From Sequoia sempervirens (Eukaryota > Streptophyta > Pinopsida > Cupressales > Cupressaceae), in contig VDFB02344197.1 in NCBI GenBank assembly GCA_007258455.2, forward strand, positions 1 to 64,000: a stretch of 64,000 nt of DNA, read 5' to 3'. Each line of letters starts with the position of its first letter. Within the stretch, counting starts at the first letter, position 1. The position numbers and the translations under genes are program-made. Shown here piece by piece: positions 1 through 11,300 of the stretch. The notes beneath the pieces are model-generated. The model had not been told where the DNA came from, did no database searches, and saw nothing but the letters and a program-made list of their open reading frames with translations.

Positions 1-302
1 TTCTTTGTTTTTAATATTTTAGGATCAAATACTGCCATAGAATGGTTTTCACCATTAGATCCATTTTTTACTTTCATATTTTTGCAACTGAAAGGCTTGG
101 CATCCTCCTACCTAAAAGCAACATTAAAAGAAGTATTGGTAGAACAAGTATCAGATTCCTCATAGCAAAGGTAGTTAATAATGGCAGAATCATTGTCAAA
201 AACAGGGAGATCAATAGGGTTTTGGGGTTCCCATTCGATAAGCTCGGGATGTAGTAAAGGCAACGAATCATCTGATGGGTTGAGGTTAGCGATTGTGAAA
301 GC
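1..302 (-). pseudogene. RE1 polyprotein linker running off the window
   Basis: Reading on in the same minus-strand frame past the TGA at 303 gives coding-like sequence with PELIEWEPQNPIDLPVFDND and an acidic, Asn-rich continuation. It is broken by one TAG at 108-110. This resembles the linker that precedes reverse transcriptase in Tat-like elements. No catalytic motif is reached before position 1. The frame agreement with 303-1319 is exact (195 bases between the two stops). Confidence 0.6.
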
Positions 303-1319
303 TCAGACGGAAATGTCGTCTAGGTTATTAGTGGTTATGTCAAGGCCTACAAAGGTATTTTCTTCCACATCATTTATCCCAATCGATGTTCGTTCATCTT
401 CACTTGAGTTATCAAAATTTTGTGATTCAAAGACAATAGGATTAAAACTTGAGCTTTGACCCTCTTCGCGTTTGGGAGTATACTTTTTGATAATGTCGAT
501 CTGAATATCTTCATAGGAAACATCTGATAAGTTGTCCCACTCATATTCATTTGAATCTGTTTCAAAGTTATCCCGTATTTGAAGAATACGCTCCTTAGTT
601 TTATTGGTGATTTCTGCTCTTGCTTCTTCGGTGTATCCTAGTCCAGTTCTGTCATTTTGCTGAATTGCGAGGACTTGGATTGGTTCTGTTATACTTTGTT
701 TCCCTCGATCAAGAGATCCTGGTTCTGCTGCATATCCTAGTCCCGTTTTATCCTTATGTTGGAGCGTAAGAGGCTGGATTGGTTCTGTTATGCCTTGTTT
801 CCTTAACCCAAGAGGTCCCTGTCCTGAATATCCCATCTTCTCCAAAATAGTTTTTCCTTTTCCATATTGATTTGTCTCTATGATATTACTTGTGGAAGTG
901 GAAGCTTCCTCATCCTTATAAAGCCAATTTAGTATGGCCTTATCTTCTGATTCTTCATCTAAGTTCCCAGCTTTTACAAATCTGCCATCTAATGTTGTTG
1001 TAGATTGTTCTGAATTTTGGGTGATTGTAGATGGCTGTCCATACGTTTGTAAGGAGGGTAACATTTTTGATAGATGAAATGAGTGTCCAACACCATATTC
1101 ACTTATTCCTTCATCACTTATCTGTACTTCCTTGGTGAATTGATGTGAGAGTGGAGCCAATAGTTCTTCAACATTTGAAGGGTTAGATTGTGCCACCCTG
1201 ATCTCTTGTGATTTTTGTTGTTTTGGAAGCCACTTTGATATGAAGCTTTGCTGTTGCTCACCATCTGATGCGCTAACTTCTCTATTATGAGGTATGAATG
1301 TATCCTGAGATGTTTTCAA
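303..1319 (-). pseudogene. RE1 G-patch-bearing part of the polyprotein
   Basis: This 338-residue stretch is in frame with the protease segment; only the TAG at 1368 separates them. About 170 residues in (around 730-873) there is a G-patch-like motif: ILEKMGYSGQGPLGLRKQ, then ITEPIQ, then KTGLGY. G-patches are glycine-rich RNA-binding or helicase-activating modules. The second half of the motif is duplicated 99 bp further on (KQSITEPIQ...RTGLGY, about 640-730). A Ser/Asp/Glu-rich linker follows, ending in TGA at 303-305. RE3 carries a related, more degenerate copy at the same place, so the domain belongs to the lineage. I recall G-patch-like segments after the protease in Tat-lineage polyproteins, so I do not claim it is new. 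Confidence 0.75.
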
Positions 1320-1367
1320 TGTATGACAAGCTTGGGTGTCATTATAGTCTGCTGTGATTGTTACCTC

Positions 1368-3149
1368 CTATCCATTGACAGGAAATTTCAGGCATTGATG
1401 ATAGGTGGAAGGTACTGCTTGCATATCATGGATCCAAGGGTGTCCCAACAGTATGTTGTATGTCAGTTCCCTATCTAAGACTTGGCAAACCACTTTTTGG
1501 AAAATAGGTCCCACTTGAATGGGTAATATGATCAACCCTTTAGAGGACCTTTCTTCTTCATCATATGCTTTGATTGTGATTTTTCTTCTTGTATCAATGG
1601 CTTCATCTGAGTATCCTAGTGCACGAATCAACTTTAAGGTACAAATATTTAAACCAACCCCTCCATCTATCAGGACACGCTTTACACGGTGTTTATGGAT
1701 GAGGACTTCAATGTGAAGGGCAGAATTATGTGGATGGGTGAGTGATACATCATCATGTTCGGAAAATGAAAGGCAATGAGGTGCAGATAGATGTCCCACC
1801 ATAGCTTGGAACTGACACACATCCAAATTGTTAGGTACTGTGGTTGATACAAGAGCTTGTTCAAGAACCTCTTTGTGTGATGGGGAAATCTTTAAAAGTT
1901 CCAAGATAGATATTTGTGCTGGTATTTTCTGCAATTGATCGATGAGATCATATTGATTAGAGGGAGGATCCACAGATGGGGATGATAGCGATGCTCCTTT
2001 CAATATAACTTTGGATTGTGCCCTTGTTGTGGCATTAACCGGTTGGTACTCTTGTTTCCCTTTGAGTGTGATTACGTTAATTTGGTTTTCAGATTTGTCC
2101 ATATGTTGTACCAAATTGGTAGATGTAATGTCATTGTTTAGATTGATTTGGTTGCATAACTCTTCATCCTCCTTGGCAGCACAAAAACAAAGGATCGTTG
2201 TGTCATAAACATAACCGACGTTCTTACCTTTGGTGTTTGCGGAAGAGGATTCTCCCTTCTGATAATTGGGTAGAGGATTTTTGAACGTTGTATGATCTTT
2301 GTTTGTTTGGTGTCCCTCTACAAATACTTTCTTTTGATCTATGAGGTCTTGTACTGTATGTTTTAATTGCCCACAATTTTTAGTCATGTGGCCTTTATTT
2401 TGATGGTAGTGACAGTAATGTAAGTCATTCCACCATGATGGTTTGACTTGAGGGTCCCAATTTCTAGCCTCCTGTACTTGGATGAGTTTCTCGTCTAAAA
2501 GTTCTTTGAGGACCAATTCCAATGATTGTCCTAATGACGTGAATTTTCGTTTATTGGATGGTCGTTGGAATGATTGGGTTTTTATCTCTCCACTGTTTTG
2601 ATTATTCCCTTGGTCACCACTTTGTTTGACATTAAGACCATTGTTTTGTTTGTTTGTAGGGGTTGGCATCAAGGTGAATACTGGTTTAGATGTGTGTGTA
2701 TCGATCATGGTATCAATATTCTTGTTCTTTTGCCAAAATCTTGGCTTTTCATTGTTGTTGTTAGAGGAATTGTTATTGTTTGAACCTTCAATGAAGTGCT
2801 TGATCGTTCCTCTTTTGATGAGAGCCTCTTCAATTTTGAGCCCCTTTTCGATAACTTGTTCAAATGTAGATGGACATTGTAAATCTAATCTGTAATTCAT
2901 GTCATCCACTAAGTTATCAATGAACATCTCTATCTTCTCCTCTTCAGGAATAGTTCTAGGATATTTAGCAAATAGCCTTCTCCATCGTTGGAGAAAGGAA
3001 AGAAACTTTTCACCCTTTGCTTGTTTGGTGTTGTAGAGTTCTTTTAAGGTTACCCCATGTTGGATGTTGAACGAGAAGTGTGTTATGAACCTATTGATCA
3101 GTTCTTCAAAAGATTGAATCCCGGGTTCCAATTTAGAAAACCACTCCAT
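1368..3149 (-). pseudogene. RE1 gag capsid, knuckle and aspartic protease
   Basis: A 593-residue open stretch in the same frame as the segment upstream. It opens with a Retrotrans_gag-type capsid segment (FEELINRFITHFSFN, then the KGEKFLSFLQRWR and EEEKIEMFIDNL motifs). A nucleic-acid knuckle of form C-x2-H-x4-H-x4-C lies at about 2369-2420 (YCHYHQNKGHMTKNC). A pre-protease linker with ISILELLKISPSHKEVLEQAL follows. The aspartic protease starts at about 1680 with RVLIDGGVGLNICTLKLIRA and ends with YNILLGHPWIHDM. The catalytic triplet reads DGG rather than DTG or DSG. The segment ends in TAG at 1368-1370, but the frame stays open beyond it, so gag, protease and G-patch were one polyprotein. 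Protease cuts the precursor during particle maturation. Confidence 0.85.
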
Positions 3150-3224
3150 GCAAGTGTTTCCTAAGCTTCTTGGAAATAATCATAGTAAGTAAGAGTCTTC
3201 GTGTGCGAACTCTATGCTCATGGC

Positions 3225-3770
3225 TCAAAATTCCCGTACGTGATCAAATGGATCGGTTCTCCCATTGTATTTGTTGTATGTTGGGTATTCACAATACCGT
3301 GGAAATGGTATCATGTTAATGCTTGGATCAAATGGATAAGGGCAAATTTCTTGCAAGGAATATCTCTTTGTTGGCCCTTGTTGGATATTTTGGAACTGTA
3401 ATTGTAACTGTTGGATTTGTTTCGTCAAAGCATCTATTTGATTTGGGTCTTCCATACTAGTTGTCTTGGGTGTGTTTGTTTCCTTGAGTTGATTGACATC
3501 AAAGTCTTTAGGAAGCTTAGCACCTTTGTTAGCTAATAATAGAAGATACTTTTCCATATCTTGCTCTAGCATCTTTTCCATAAATTTATGGAAATGAGGG
3601 TCTTGTTGAACTTTCTCGATTTCCTCTGCAGTTATTTCTTTCTCATGTGAGTTAGTGAGAGGATCAGTGTTGCTATATTGTCCCCAAGGGTTTTCTTCAG
3701 CCATGGTTGCTATTCTTTTGTTTTCTTCTTGTTGTTGTCTTTGATATGCTAATCGTGTGAAAATAGGCAT
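3225..3770 (-). pseudogene. RE1 gag, N-terminal part
   Basis: This 181-residue open stretch ends in TGA at 3225-3227. The first Met is at 3770; a second Met at about 3703 begins MAEENPWGQ and looks equally natural as a start. The segment is hydrophilic and Gln/Glu-rich, with a likely coiled coil around residues 120-135 (repeated Q-L-Q pattern), and ends in PTYNKYNGRTDPFDHVREF, the usual entry to a plant Gypsy capsid domain. Gag builds the cytoplasmic virus-like particle and binds element RNA. The frame continues past the TGA through a second TGA at 3183-3185 into the next segment, and both stops sit where Trp is expected. This is a decayed gag, not a short separate protein. Confidence 0.8.
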
Positions 3771-4115
3771 ACAAACGTTAGAGTTTTACTCTATACTTTG
3801 ATCTTGGATTGTTGATTGGATAAGTGTCGAGGTTTTTGATTTAAAATCTGATTTAGTCTTGTCTAGTTTCATGATGGAAGGATGATAAAAATCCTTGATA
3901 GGGAAATTTTGACAGAAAATCTTAGATTTGGTGATAATGACACTTTGCAAGATGTTTCAAGATCTAGGTGTAATGGTAAAGTTTTCCTTTTGTATGACTA
4001 AAGTGTTTTGGATTGTGAAAAAAAATGTTCTGGATTGATGAAAACCTTGTTATCGATATGGGAAAACTGACAAAATGTCCTACCAACTCTCTATTTTTTT
4101 TTTTAATTTTCTGGA

Positions 4116-4488
4116 GCGCTAAAACAGAGACACTACGCGGTAAAACAAAGGAGTGACGCGCTGGAACAGAGACACAAAGCACTAAAACAGAGACCCTACG
4201 TGCTGGAACAGAGACCCAAAGCACTGGAATAGAGACCCAAAGCACTCGAACAGAGACCTGAAGTGCTGGAACAGAGACCCAAAGCGCTAAAACAGAGACC
4301 CGACGCACTGGCACAGAGACTCAAAGCGCTGGAACAGAGGCCTGACGCGCTAGAACAGAGACTTAAAGCTCTAGAATAGAGACCCAAAGCACTGGAACAG
4401 AGACCTAAGGTGCTAAAATAGAGACCCTAAGTGCTGGAACAGAAACCCAAAGTGCTAAAACAGAACCATGAGGTGCTAAGACATAAAC
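4116..4488. repeat. 21-bp tandem array, about 17.8 copies
   Basis: Seventeen full units of 21 bases plus a partial one follow each other without a break from 4116; the consensus on the plus strand is close to GCGCTGGAACAGAGACCCAAA. The unit length is a multiple of three, so all frames stay in register. That explains the heptad-like GLCSSAL peptide repeat readable on the minus strand, which I regard as a by-product. Units differ from one another at several positions, so the array is old. It sits inside the RE1 leader. Confidence 0.95.
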
Positions 4489-5752
4489 TATCTTATTCTA
4501 TGAAACTCACTTGCTCTGGTATCGTATTGTATGGCTGGTTGTGGGATGTATTCTGGATGAATTCTTTGACTATGATTGTGGTGTTGCCTAAGAGCTCTTC
4601 TTTGATAAAATGCTTGTGAATCTAAGGGAGCTATAGCATAGTCGTCCGTATAACCTCTAGAGAAATCGTGATACCTATGAATAAAAGTCCTATGTTGGAG
4701 TAGAACTTTCCTGCTTTGATATAGAAATCGTTGCTTTCTCAGAAGTTGTTTGTATGCAAGTGTTTTCTTTGGTTTTCTGATTCGTTTGACAAGAGATTTC
4801 TTGACAAACTTGGTGGATACCCAATCTCGAATCATGAGAATTCCACAAGTGTTTTGATTTTGAAGATTTTTGTGATAATCTTATCTGAATTTAATGAGAG
4901 AAAACACAGCAAGCAAGAATAGAATGGTTGACTTTAAAAATCCTAGAATCTAAACAGATAATGTATGTTCTTAAGAATCAAGCATGATTCTTTTTTATTT
5001 TCACTGGTTTATAACAAATAAGACACTTTAGATAGACTCACTTCTAGAGACAAAAGGTCATCGTTATATACTCGAACGACCCACAGCTTGGAATTGCATC
5101 GACTCACACAGCCATGTCACCTAGAGAGCCCGTGTTTTTGTCTTTTCCAGGTGCGTACTCAGAGTGACGGAAGTGGATACCGGATCCCCTGAGCAAACAG
5201 TCCTTAGCAATTATATGGTGAGTGCTTGAGGGTAGATTCTTCCCCGCCCCTGCACCACCGAGTATTACAATGTTCGAAAACTGACAAGCGTGCTTCTAGT
5301 TCTAGGTTCTTAGATAGGGTTTCCGTTCGGAGTGGCAAATGGATAAACTCCCTCGAGAGACCTCCCAATCTTTAAAACAAATATTTTGGGGATGGTTATC
5401 CTGCGCACTTCCGTTGAAAGAGGGTTTCCCTAAATTCACATAAATTTTTAAGTGGGTTGGAATACCATGGCTTTTGGCTGTCCCCACTCAGGTCGTTCCT
5501 GTAGGGTGAGTACTTTTTCCCACTACGGCAGGCCTGTCTAAAGGTTTAAAAAGCTTTAAAAATGCGTAAAGAAAAGTGAGTCTGGTATTCTGATGCACCC
5601 AGTAAAGGGGAGAGCATAAACCTATCACCCAATCACAACAAAGAAGTTGTTCTTTTTAAAATCCAAAAGACAAATTAGTTAATCTACATGGAGATATTGC
5701 TCCATAAAAGCATGATGTTCAATTTTAATCCCACAAGAAATTGTGAAGTTTT

Positions 5753-5840
5753 TATCCTAGGATTGATCAATTTTTATCCATTTCTATCCTAGGTTGATAA
5801 ATTTTATCCATTTCTATCCTAGGATTGATAGAATTTTATC
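5753..5840. repeat. Three copies of a 30-32-bp repeat
   Basis: Copies begin at 5753, 5785 and 5815, each starting TATCCTAGG, followed by TTGAT or GTTGAT and then ATTTTTATCCATTTC. The CCTAGG core is palindromic. The repeat lies in the RE1 leader near the primer-binding site. No function can be assigned. Confidence 0.8.
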
Positions 5841-6111
5841 AAAATTAGACAAAAATAAAATCGTACGGATCGTCGGATCTAGATAATAAAAGTGATTTTT
5901 AAGAGCGTGAAGCTGTAAGCTTGATGAAGCGGTCTTATTTAAGCTTGATGAAGGTGCAGGTGATAACCCGACCGCTATAGCGAAACCCGGCATTGTAGCG
6001 AGAAACACAGTATGCTTGAAGCTTGTGTGTTGTAAAGTCTGATTCGCGAAAACTATCATGTCGATTCCTGTAAGACACTTTTCACAAAATTTTATCAGAA
6101 TATGGGGTTAT

Positions 6112-6130
6112 GCCCCATGGTGGGTGCCAA
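6112..6130 (-). other. RE1 primer-binding site
   Basis: On the minus strand, two bases after the LTR end, the sequence reads TTGGCACCCACCATGGGGC. This is the classic Tat-lineage site TTGGCGCCCACCGTGGGGC with both CpG positions changed to CpA. It fixes the orientation of RE1 and the inner LTR boundary. Confidence 0.8.
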
Positions 6131-6132
6131 TT

Positions 6133-7282
6133 TGTAAGCGGTAGAATGGGGAAAACAAGTTAAACATGCATCTACGCTTCTAAATAGGACATTGCATCTA
6201 AGATTTAAAGAATTTAAACTAATTTAAACTACAAATCTTCATAAATCTATCTTATTGCTCTCTAACTCTAAAGATCTCTCTAATCTAATTAACTCTTAGA
6301 TTTAGAAGCTAATTAAACTATTGAAATGACACTTAGAGAATGAGAATTAAGCTATTCTATTCTAATATGATTAACTATGCAACTAGAATGATTCTACAGC
6401 AAAGCTTCTAAGAAGGAAACTAATGTAAACTGCCATAGTTGAGATGCTGGATGGATGTTTGATTGAATGTTGAATGCTGGAGATGTTGGATGAATGTTGG
6501 ATGCTTTGGAAACCTGTAGAGTAAGATTGCATAAGTTGGGATCCATTTCCTGTAGCCCAAGAGCTGTATTTATAGCTTTCACGGCAGCACAATTGCACAA
6601 GGATACGGGATAAGGGGCTGTGATTCAATCTGGAGAATTGAAGGGCATGGGATGAGAAGATGGAGCTGATCATGGAGGATAGTTTCTCCCCATGAAAACA
6701 CCAGGCAAGATAAGAGGGAAGGTGGGTGGAAGGTGGTTGAGAGAATTTCTTGCAGGTTTGTCCCGGAAGCTCTTCCCATGAATGACAGTGCCATTAATTA
6801 AATTTTGAAAATTTAATTTTATTGGTGAGTGAATAATGGTGGAAAATTTATGCATAAATTTAAATATTATTAATTTATTTAAATTTAGCAAAAAGAGGAT
6901 TTGAATAATTTAATAAATCAAACTATAGGGTTTGTTTATTAAATTAAAACGAAAGGAAAATGATAATTAAATAAAAGATTTTAGATATCTTTATTTAATT
7001 AAGAAGAAATGTGACGAGGTATTTAAATAACACAAATTATTTAAGTTTGTGTATTTAATTTATGATAGAATTATAAAGGAAGCAATAATGATAATAATTA
7101 AATAAAACAAAGTTTTTAATTTTGTTTATTTAATTAGGGAAGAAAATAGAAGAATTAATAATGAACTTAATATAAATAAATATTTCTATTTATTTTACTA
7201 AGTAGAAGAATTTAAGATTAATTAATCAAATAAATTAGGTATTCAATTAATTAGATTCTCCGGACCATTTTAGGTGTCTACA
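6133..7282 (-). repeat. RE1 5' LTR
   Basis: 1150 bp, starting on the minus strand at 7282 with TGTAGACACCTAAAATGG and ending CGCTTACA at 6133 beside the primer-binding site. A TATA motif, CTATAAATA, lies on the minus strand at 6565-6576. The start is nearly identical to that of the RE2 LTR although the bodies differ. The outer third is very rich in A and T with repeated TTTAATT-type runs. Confidence 0.85.
6565..6576 (-). promoter_or_regulatory. TATA box of the RE1 LTR
   Basis: GCTATAAATACA on the minus strand, about 430 bp before the inner end of the LTR, in the position expected for the U3 promoter. Confidence 0.6.
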
Positions 7283-8047
7283 ACCCATTTCCTAAATATT
7301 TAATTCTTTTGAAGTTTCCTATGTTTCCTAAAATAAAAATAACTTTATTCATATATTCTAGGAGTGAGTTGATAGTTGTAATCTAGGTTGTTAGAAGTCT
7401 TTCTAGTCAAGGACAATTAGAATTAGCCTATATATATTTTGAAGGTTTTTATAAATGCGACAATACTAATTTTTGCCAATACTTGTATCATTCTTTGAAC
7501 AATAATCTAAACTAGTTATTTATCAATTGATGTTGTAATGGATTTTAATGAAAGAATGATAAGAAGAATTGGCTAATATTTTTATCAAGTAAAAGAGTAC
7601 AATAACCCAAGCAAGGGCCCACTTGAGGTAGCATTGTGACTCTATTATTAGCATTAGTAGTTAGTAATTTCAATATATTTAATTTTAGATCATTGATTAT
7701 CTAGTATTAAAGGTAATTGTTTCATGTAGCAACTATTGATTGTTATTATTAATAGGTTCTGCAACATCATTATTAACTTGTAGCAATTGCTACATAATTT
7801 CTAAAGTTTTCAGTATGAATTCCTTTTTGAATGTAAACTTAATTTCTATACTCAACCACTTACGATAAATCCTATAAATGCTTGAGGTGCACACACAGTA
7901 CTTGCATCATTCAAGAAGATACATCCCTGGTCTAACACTATAAATATAATCCTCATAAATGGTGAGTCACTTGATAGAGGATATTTTGATCCGTTGAGAT
8001 GAGTGCATGTTTTTGGTACACCATATTTATTAGTCAATGAAGGTAGT
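7283..8047 (+). repeat. LTR-like fragment between RE1 and RE2
   Basis: No coding sequence. On the plus strand there is a TATA-like run CCTATATATATTTTG at 7427-7441. Further on comes GCAAGGGCCCACTTGAGGTA at about 7611-7630, which closely matches a segment of the RE5 LTRs (20813-20832) and one in the LTR at 54745-56075 (about 55660). I read it as the U3-to-U5 part of an Athila-type LTR whose ends are hidden by the RE1 and RE2 insertions. The last 200 bp (7850-8047) match nothing I recognise. Confidence 0.45.
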
Positions 8048-9206
8048 TGTAGACACCTAAAATTGACCACTTACATTTGGTCAATTTTACCTTGTCACTC
8101 TGTCTAATTCCCTTCTATTTACATTAATTAAATAATGTTTTGATTATTTAATTAACATTGTCAAGTTACCCCCTTAATCTAGTAAGGTCCTAAGGTAATT
8201 AATTTGTTCAATTACTTACCTTATCTTTCACCCCTCTCCTCTTTAAATTAAATAAATAATTTTATTTATTTAATTTAATCATTCCATCTCCTCTCAAGAA
8301 TTAAATAAATTATTTAATTCTCTTATTTTCTCTCCTTGTCACATCCACCATCATTCTTCATTACCTCCTAATCCTAACACTAATTTCCACTTCCTAATGA
8401 TGTGCACACAATTAATCATGGATTAAGAGGTGTTACATCCTCCAACTTTTCCCACTTACATCCTAATCACTTGTCATTAAGCCTAACCCTCACCTAATTC
8501 CTCTCTTAATCATTTACACATTCCTAATCCCTTAATTAGGAAGGGATAATATCATTTCAATTTATTGCTACCCACCTTGTACACTCAGCCTTAAAAGCTT
8601 TCCATTTTTGGAGAAGCAACCCAACATGGGTCCTCTCTCCAAAATACGCCTAAGGAATTTTAAATTCCTTTATTCTTTTCCACCTCACCATCTTTGGGAT
8701 TTTGGACAAGGAAGATCTTTATGACAAAGATCTTCCCCATCCCCCAAGGTACTTGCCAAGTACCAATCTCCCTCTCAAGCCTTCACATGGTGACACTTGT
8801 CACCATCTTAGGCCTTGAGAGGTCAACTCTCCTACATTTCCTCCCATGATGCCACTTGGCATGACCTCATGAGTTAGCCCTTGATCTCCCATCTTGAAAT
8901 CCTAGCCATCCATCTAATTCATGAGCACATCAAATGCTAAACAGTTGGTCATTTTTTAGTCCTTCAACTTTGAACAAATTGATATGGTTATGCTTCCAAG
9001 TTTTTGTTGAGAACACATTGAATTCAATTGGACCGGGGTAATATACACATCAAGAGCTTTGACATATTCAGTCTTCATCAAATTCCAAGAAAGTTTGAGC
9101 TTTATTTGCCCTTATCTTGATTGTTGCTTGATTTTGTTTTTTTGTTGATTTTTGTATTGCATTTCTCTCCATTTGGAAGCATATTTTCACTACACATATT
9201 CTAGCA
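8048..9206 (+). repeat. RE2 LTR
   Basis: It begins TGTAGACACCTAAAATTGAC, the same first 16 bases as the RE1 LTR. It shares with the RE3 LTR stretches such as TTGTCACATCC and CATCCTCCAACTTTTCC and blocks of TTAATTAAAT. The inner end is placed at CTAGCA (9201-9206), just before TGCCTGGTGGGACTC, which may be the primer-binding site. That boundary is approximate. Confidence 0.65.
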
Positions 9207-9289
9207 TGCCTGGTGGGACTCACATCACAGGTTTGCTGACATCATTTCCTAGTTTTTCATGAGATTTTTACTTGCAGGTTTTTATATAG

Positions 9290-11300
9290 AGGTTGATATG
9301 CTCCAGACAGGTGGATCCATTTTGCAAAAGGGAAACTTCATCCCCACAAACATATATTCACTCCAACCTTCCACCATCCAGATATCCCTCATGGAGAACA
9401 AGCAGATTTGTGCCTAGGTATAGAGATGGATTTGTTGTATAGGAAGATACACCTGGTACAAAGGTGATTCTACACGACCATATACATTCTTCAAGGGTAG
9501 ATGCACTGTTACATAGGTGACTACACAGGCAGATCTACACCTTCATAGGTAGATATACACTCTATAGAGGTTACTCCTCCCACACAGGGGTGACTTTGCT
9601 CACAAGAAACTTCGTCATCCACATAGGTGGATGTGCTCCCACAAGGGTGATTGTGCTCTGCACATGAGAGGATCTTTAGGTAACCTATGTTTGTTGATTT
9701 TAATTCTAATTTTTCAACTTTCACACATTTGATATTGATGAACTAACTTGTCCTTGTTCTTGTGATCTCACTAAATCTTGTCCACAACCTCATCTTTTCC
9801 AAGACCAATGTACTAAACTAATAACACTCTCTTAGAGGAGGTTCATCGAAGATATTGTGTTTTATCACTAATTTAGGCACATTTGGATTTTTTTTTAAAG
9901 GGTCAATTTACCTTGTTTGCTATGTTTGAGGTATCTTATTGATGTATGCTCTCCCCTTGCACTGTTTGGTGAGCTTAGGGATAAAAAATCACAAGTCAAC
10001 CTAAGTCCATTTGATGTGTTACATAGAAGAGCTAGTTTTGCATGTACACTCTCTCCTTGTGCTTCATGCGAGCTTGGAGATCATAAAAACCTAACATTTC
10101 CTTCCCTTTAGGAGGATTTCTTTGGTATTTCATCACCCCAAGGGACAATCTTGACCACATGAGCCGATGGGGTATACAAAGGGGGGAGAATGAAAGTTGT
10201 ACCCCAATTTAGTTGCATTGTGTTTAGCGAAACTCTAATACTTAGGTGATACCAAGCTAGGAGTGCAGGGTTGGTCTAAATGACTTGAATAACATTCCTA
10301 ACTCATGCTTGTGATGGAATAGTGTTCATGAATGTGTCTCACATACCCTCTTGCTATAGATGCACTAGAGAGCCTATTTTAGCCTAGCTTAAGACCTTTC
10401 TATTGTTTCCTATCATAGTACAATGTATAGTATCATGCCCAAAGCTACTCACCATGTATCTCCCTAAGTAGAGGTAGGAGCTCTTTGGGAAAGGTATCAA
10501 GACCTCCAAACAAAAAGAGAAGGTGAACCCTTGTACCACTAAATCTCTATCTATCAACTCTTGATCGAGAGGCACCTCACACCAATCTTGATATATTAGC
10601 CTCTGAGTTGGTGGGACTATGGTAGATTATCACTCCTACTTGATTAATATAGGTGTATACAATATGGCGTGTTCTCCTATGATTACCATTGAGTGTCTCT
10701 ATTCCATGCTATCAAAGTCTGACTATCTTTTTGATTGGTCCTTTTTCGTCTATTCATCATCCTTAGATAAGCGATCCTACTTTGTACTTGGACAAATATG
10801 TTTCTACATGGGAATATTCACTTTGTTCATGGGAAATTGCACTCCCCTAGTCTAGTTAGTCCTACTTGGGTGGATACGCCTTGTGCATAAGTGGCTCAGT
10901 CATACATGGGTGAATCTATTTTCCAACCTTGTCAACCTACATGGGTGACTTCACTTCATTGACATGCAATTTTTTTATCCTTAGGTAGATTTATTTTCAC
11001 ATGAGTGGCTCCGCTAATAGGCAACTCTTCTCTAGATAGGTGTTTACGCTTTGTTCATAGGTGATTCTATTTGGTCAAACTAGTCAACCATCCTACTTAG
11101 GTAGTTCCAACTTGTGGATAGGTGGATACACTATTGGACAAAAACACCTTGTTCTTGGGTGATTTTGTAGATAAGTGATCTTGTTTGGGTGACTTCACTT
11201 TTTGGATAGGAAACTTTTCTCTTAGGTGGATACATTTCTAGATAGGCAGATCTACACTATTCTTGGGTGGATATGTTCTCCATAAAAAATACAAAGAGAA
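9290..11300 (+). repeat. Degenerate GGTGGAT-type repeats in the RE2 leader
   Basis: In two blocks (about 9290-9665 and 10855-11285) a motif close to ACATAGGTGGATACAC recurs every 20-40 bases with heavy divergence. Examples include ACATAGGTGACTACAC at 9515 and ACATAGGTGGATGTGC at 9621, with further looser copies near 10895 and 11120. Between the blocks is unique-looking leader DNA containing the direct repeat at about 9930-10100. No reading frame explains the pattern. Confidence 0.55.

Larger units (their letters stand above)
3771..6111 (-). other. RE1 5' leader
   Basis: This is 2.3 kb between the primer-binding site and gag. It contains the 21-bp array at 4116-4488, a 30-bp repeat at 5753-5840 and otherwise unremarkable, moderately AT-rich DNA. 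On the minus strand a 115-residue open frame (4835-4488) is very basic and ends close to the array. I see no family match for it and do not call it a gene. Long leaders of this size are common in plant Gypsy elements. Confidence 0.6.
1..7282 (-). mobile_element. RE1: Tat-like Ty3/Gypsy retrotransposon, 5' part
   Basis: Read on the minus strand, the order is 5' LTR (7282-6133), primer-binding site, a 2.3 kb leader with a 21-bp array, gag, knuckle, protease and G-patch segments, then the window edge. Reverse transcriptase, RNase H, integrase and the 3' LTR must lie left of position 1 if they survive. The primer-binding site and the protease context fit the Tat lineage. The coding part is a single reading frame broken only by stop codons (3225, 3183, 1368, 303, 108), so it is an aged copy, not an active one. 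The element end at 7282 cannot be checked for a target duplication because the other end is outside the window. Confidence 0.85.

Noticed and set aside
4196..4387. Cys/Ser/Leu heptad-repeat protein on the minus strand
   Set aside because: It is only a translation of the 21-bp array, which keeps every frame open. No start context or domain supports it.
4116..4488. CRISPR-like array
   Set aside because: Direct 21-bp units without spacers, in a plant retroelement.
4508..4522. Reverse complement of a tRNA-Met primer site (GCTCTGGTATCG)
   Set aside because: Three mismatches in twelve bases, and it is far from any LTR edge. The true RE1 primer site is at 6112-6130.
4488..4835. 115-residue basic open frame in the RE1 leader
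   Set aside because: No family match, no conservation evidence, and it overlaps the array end. Described in the leader entry but not called a gene.
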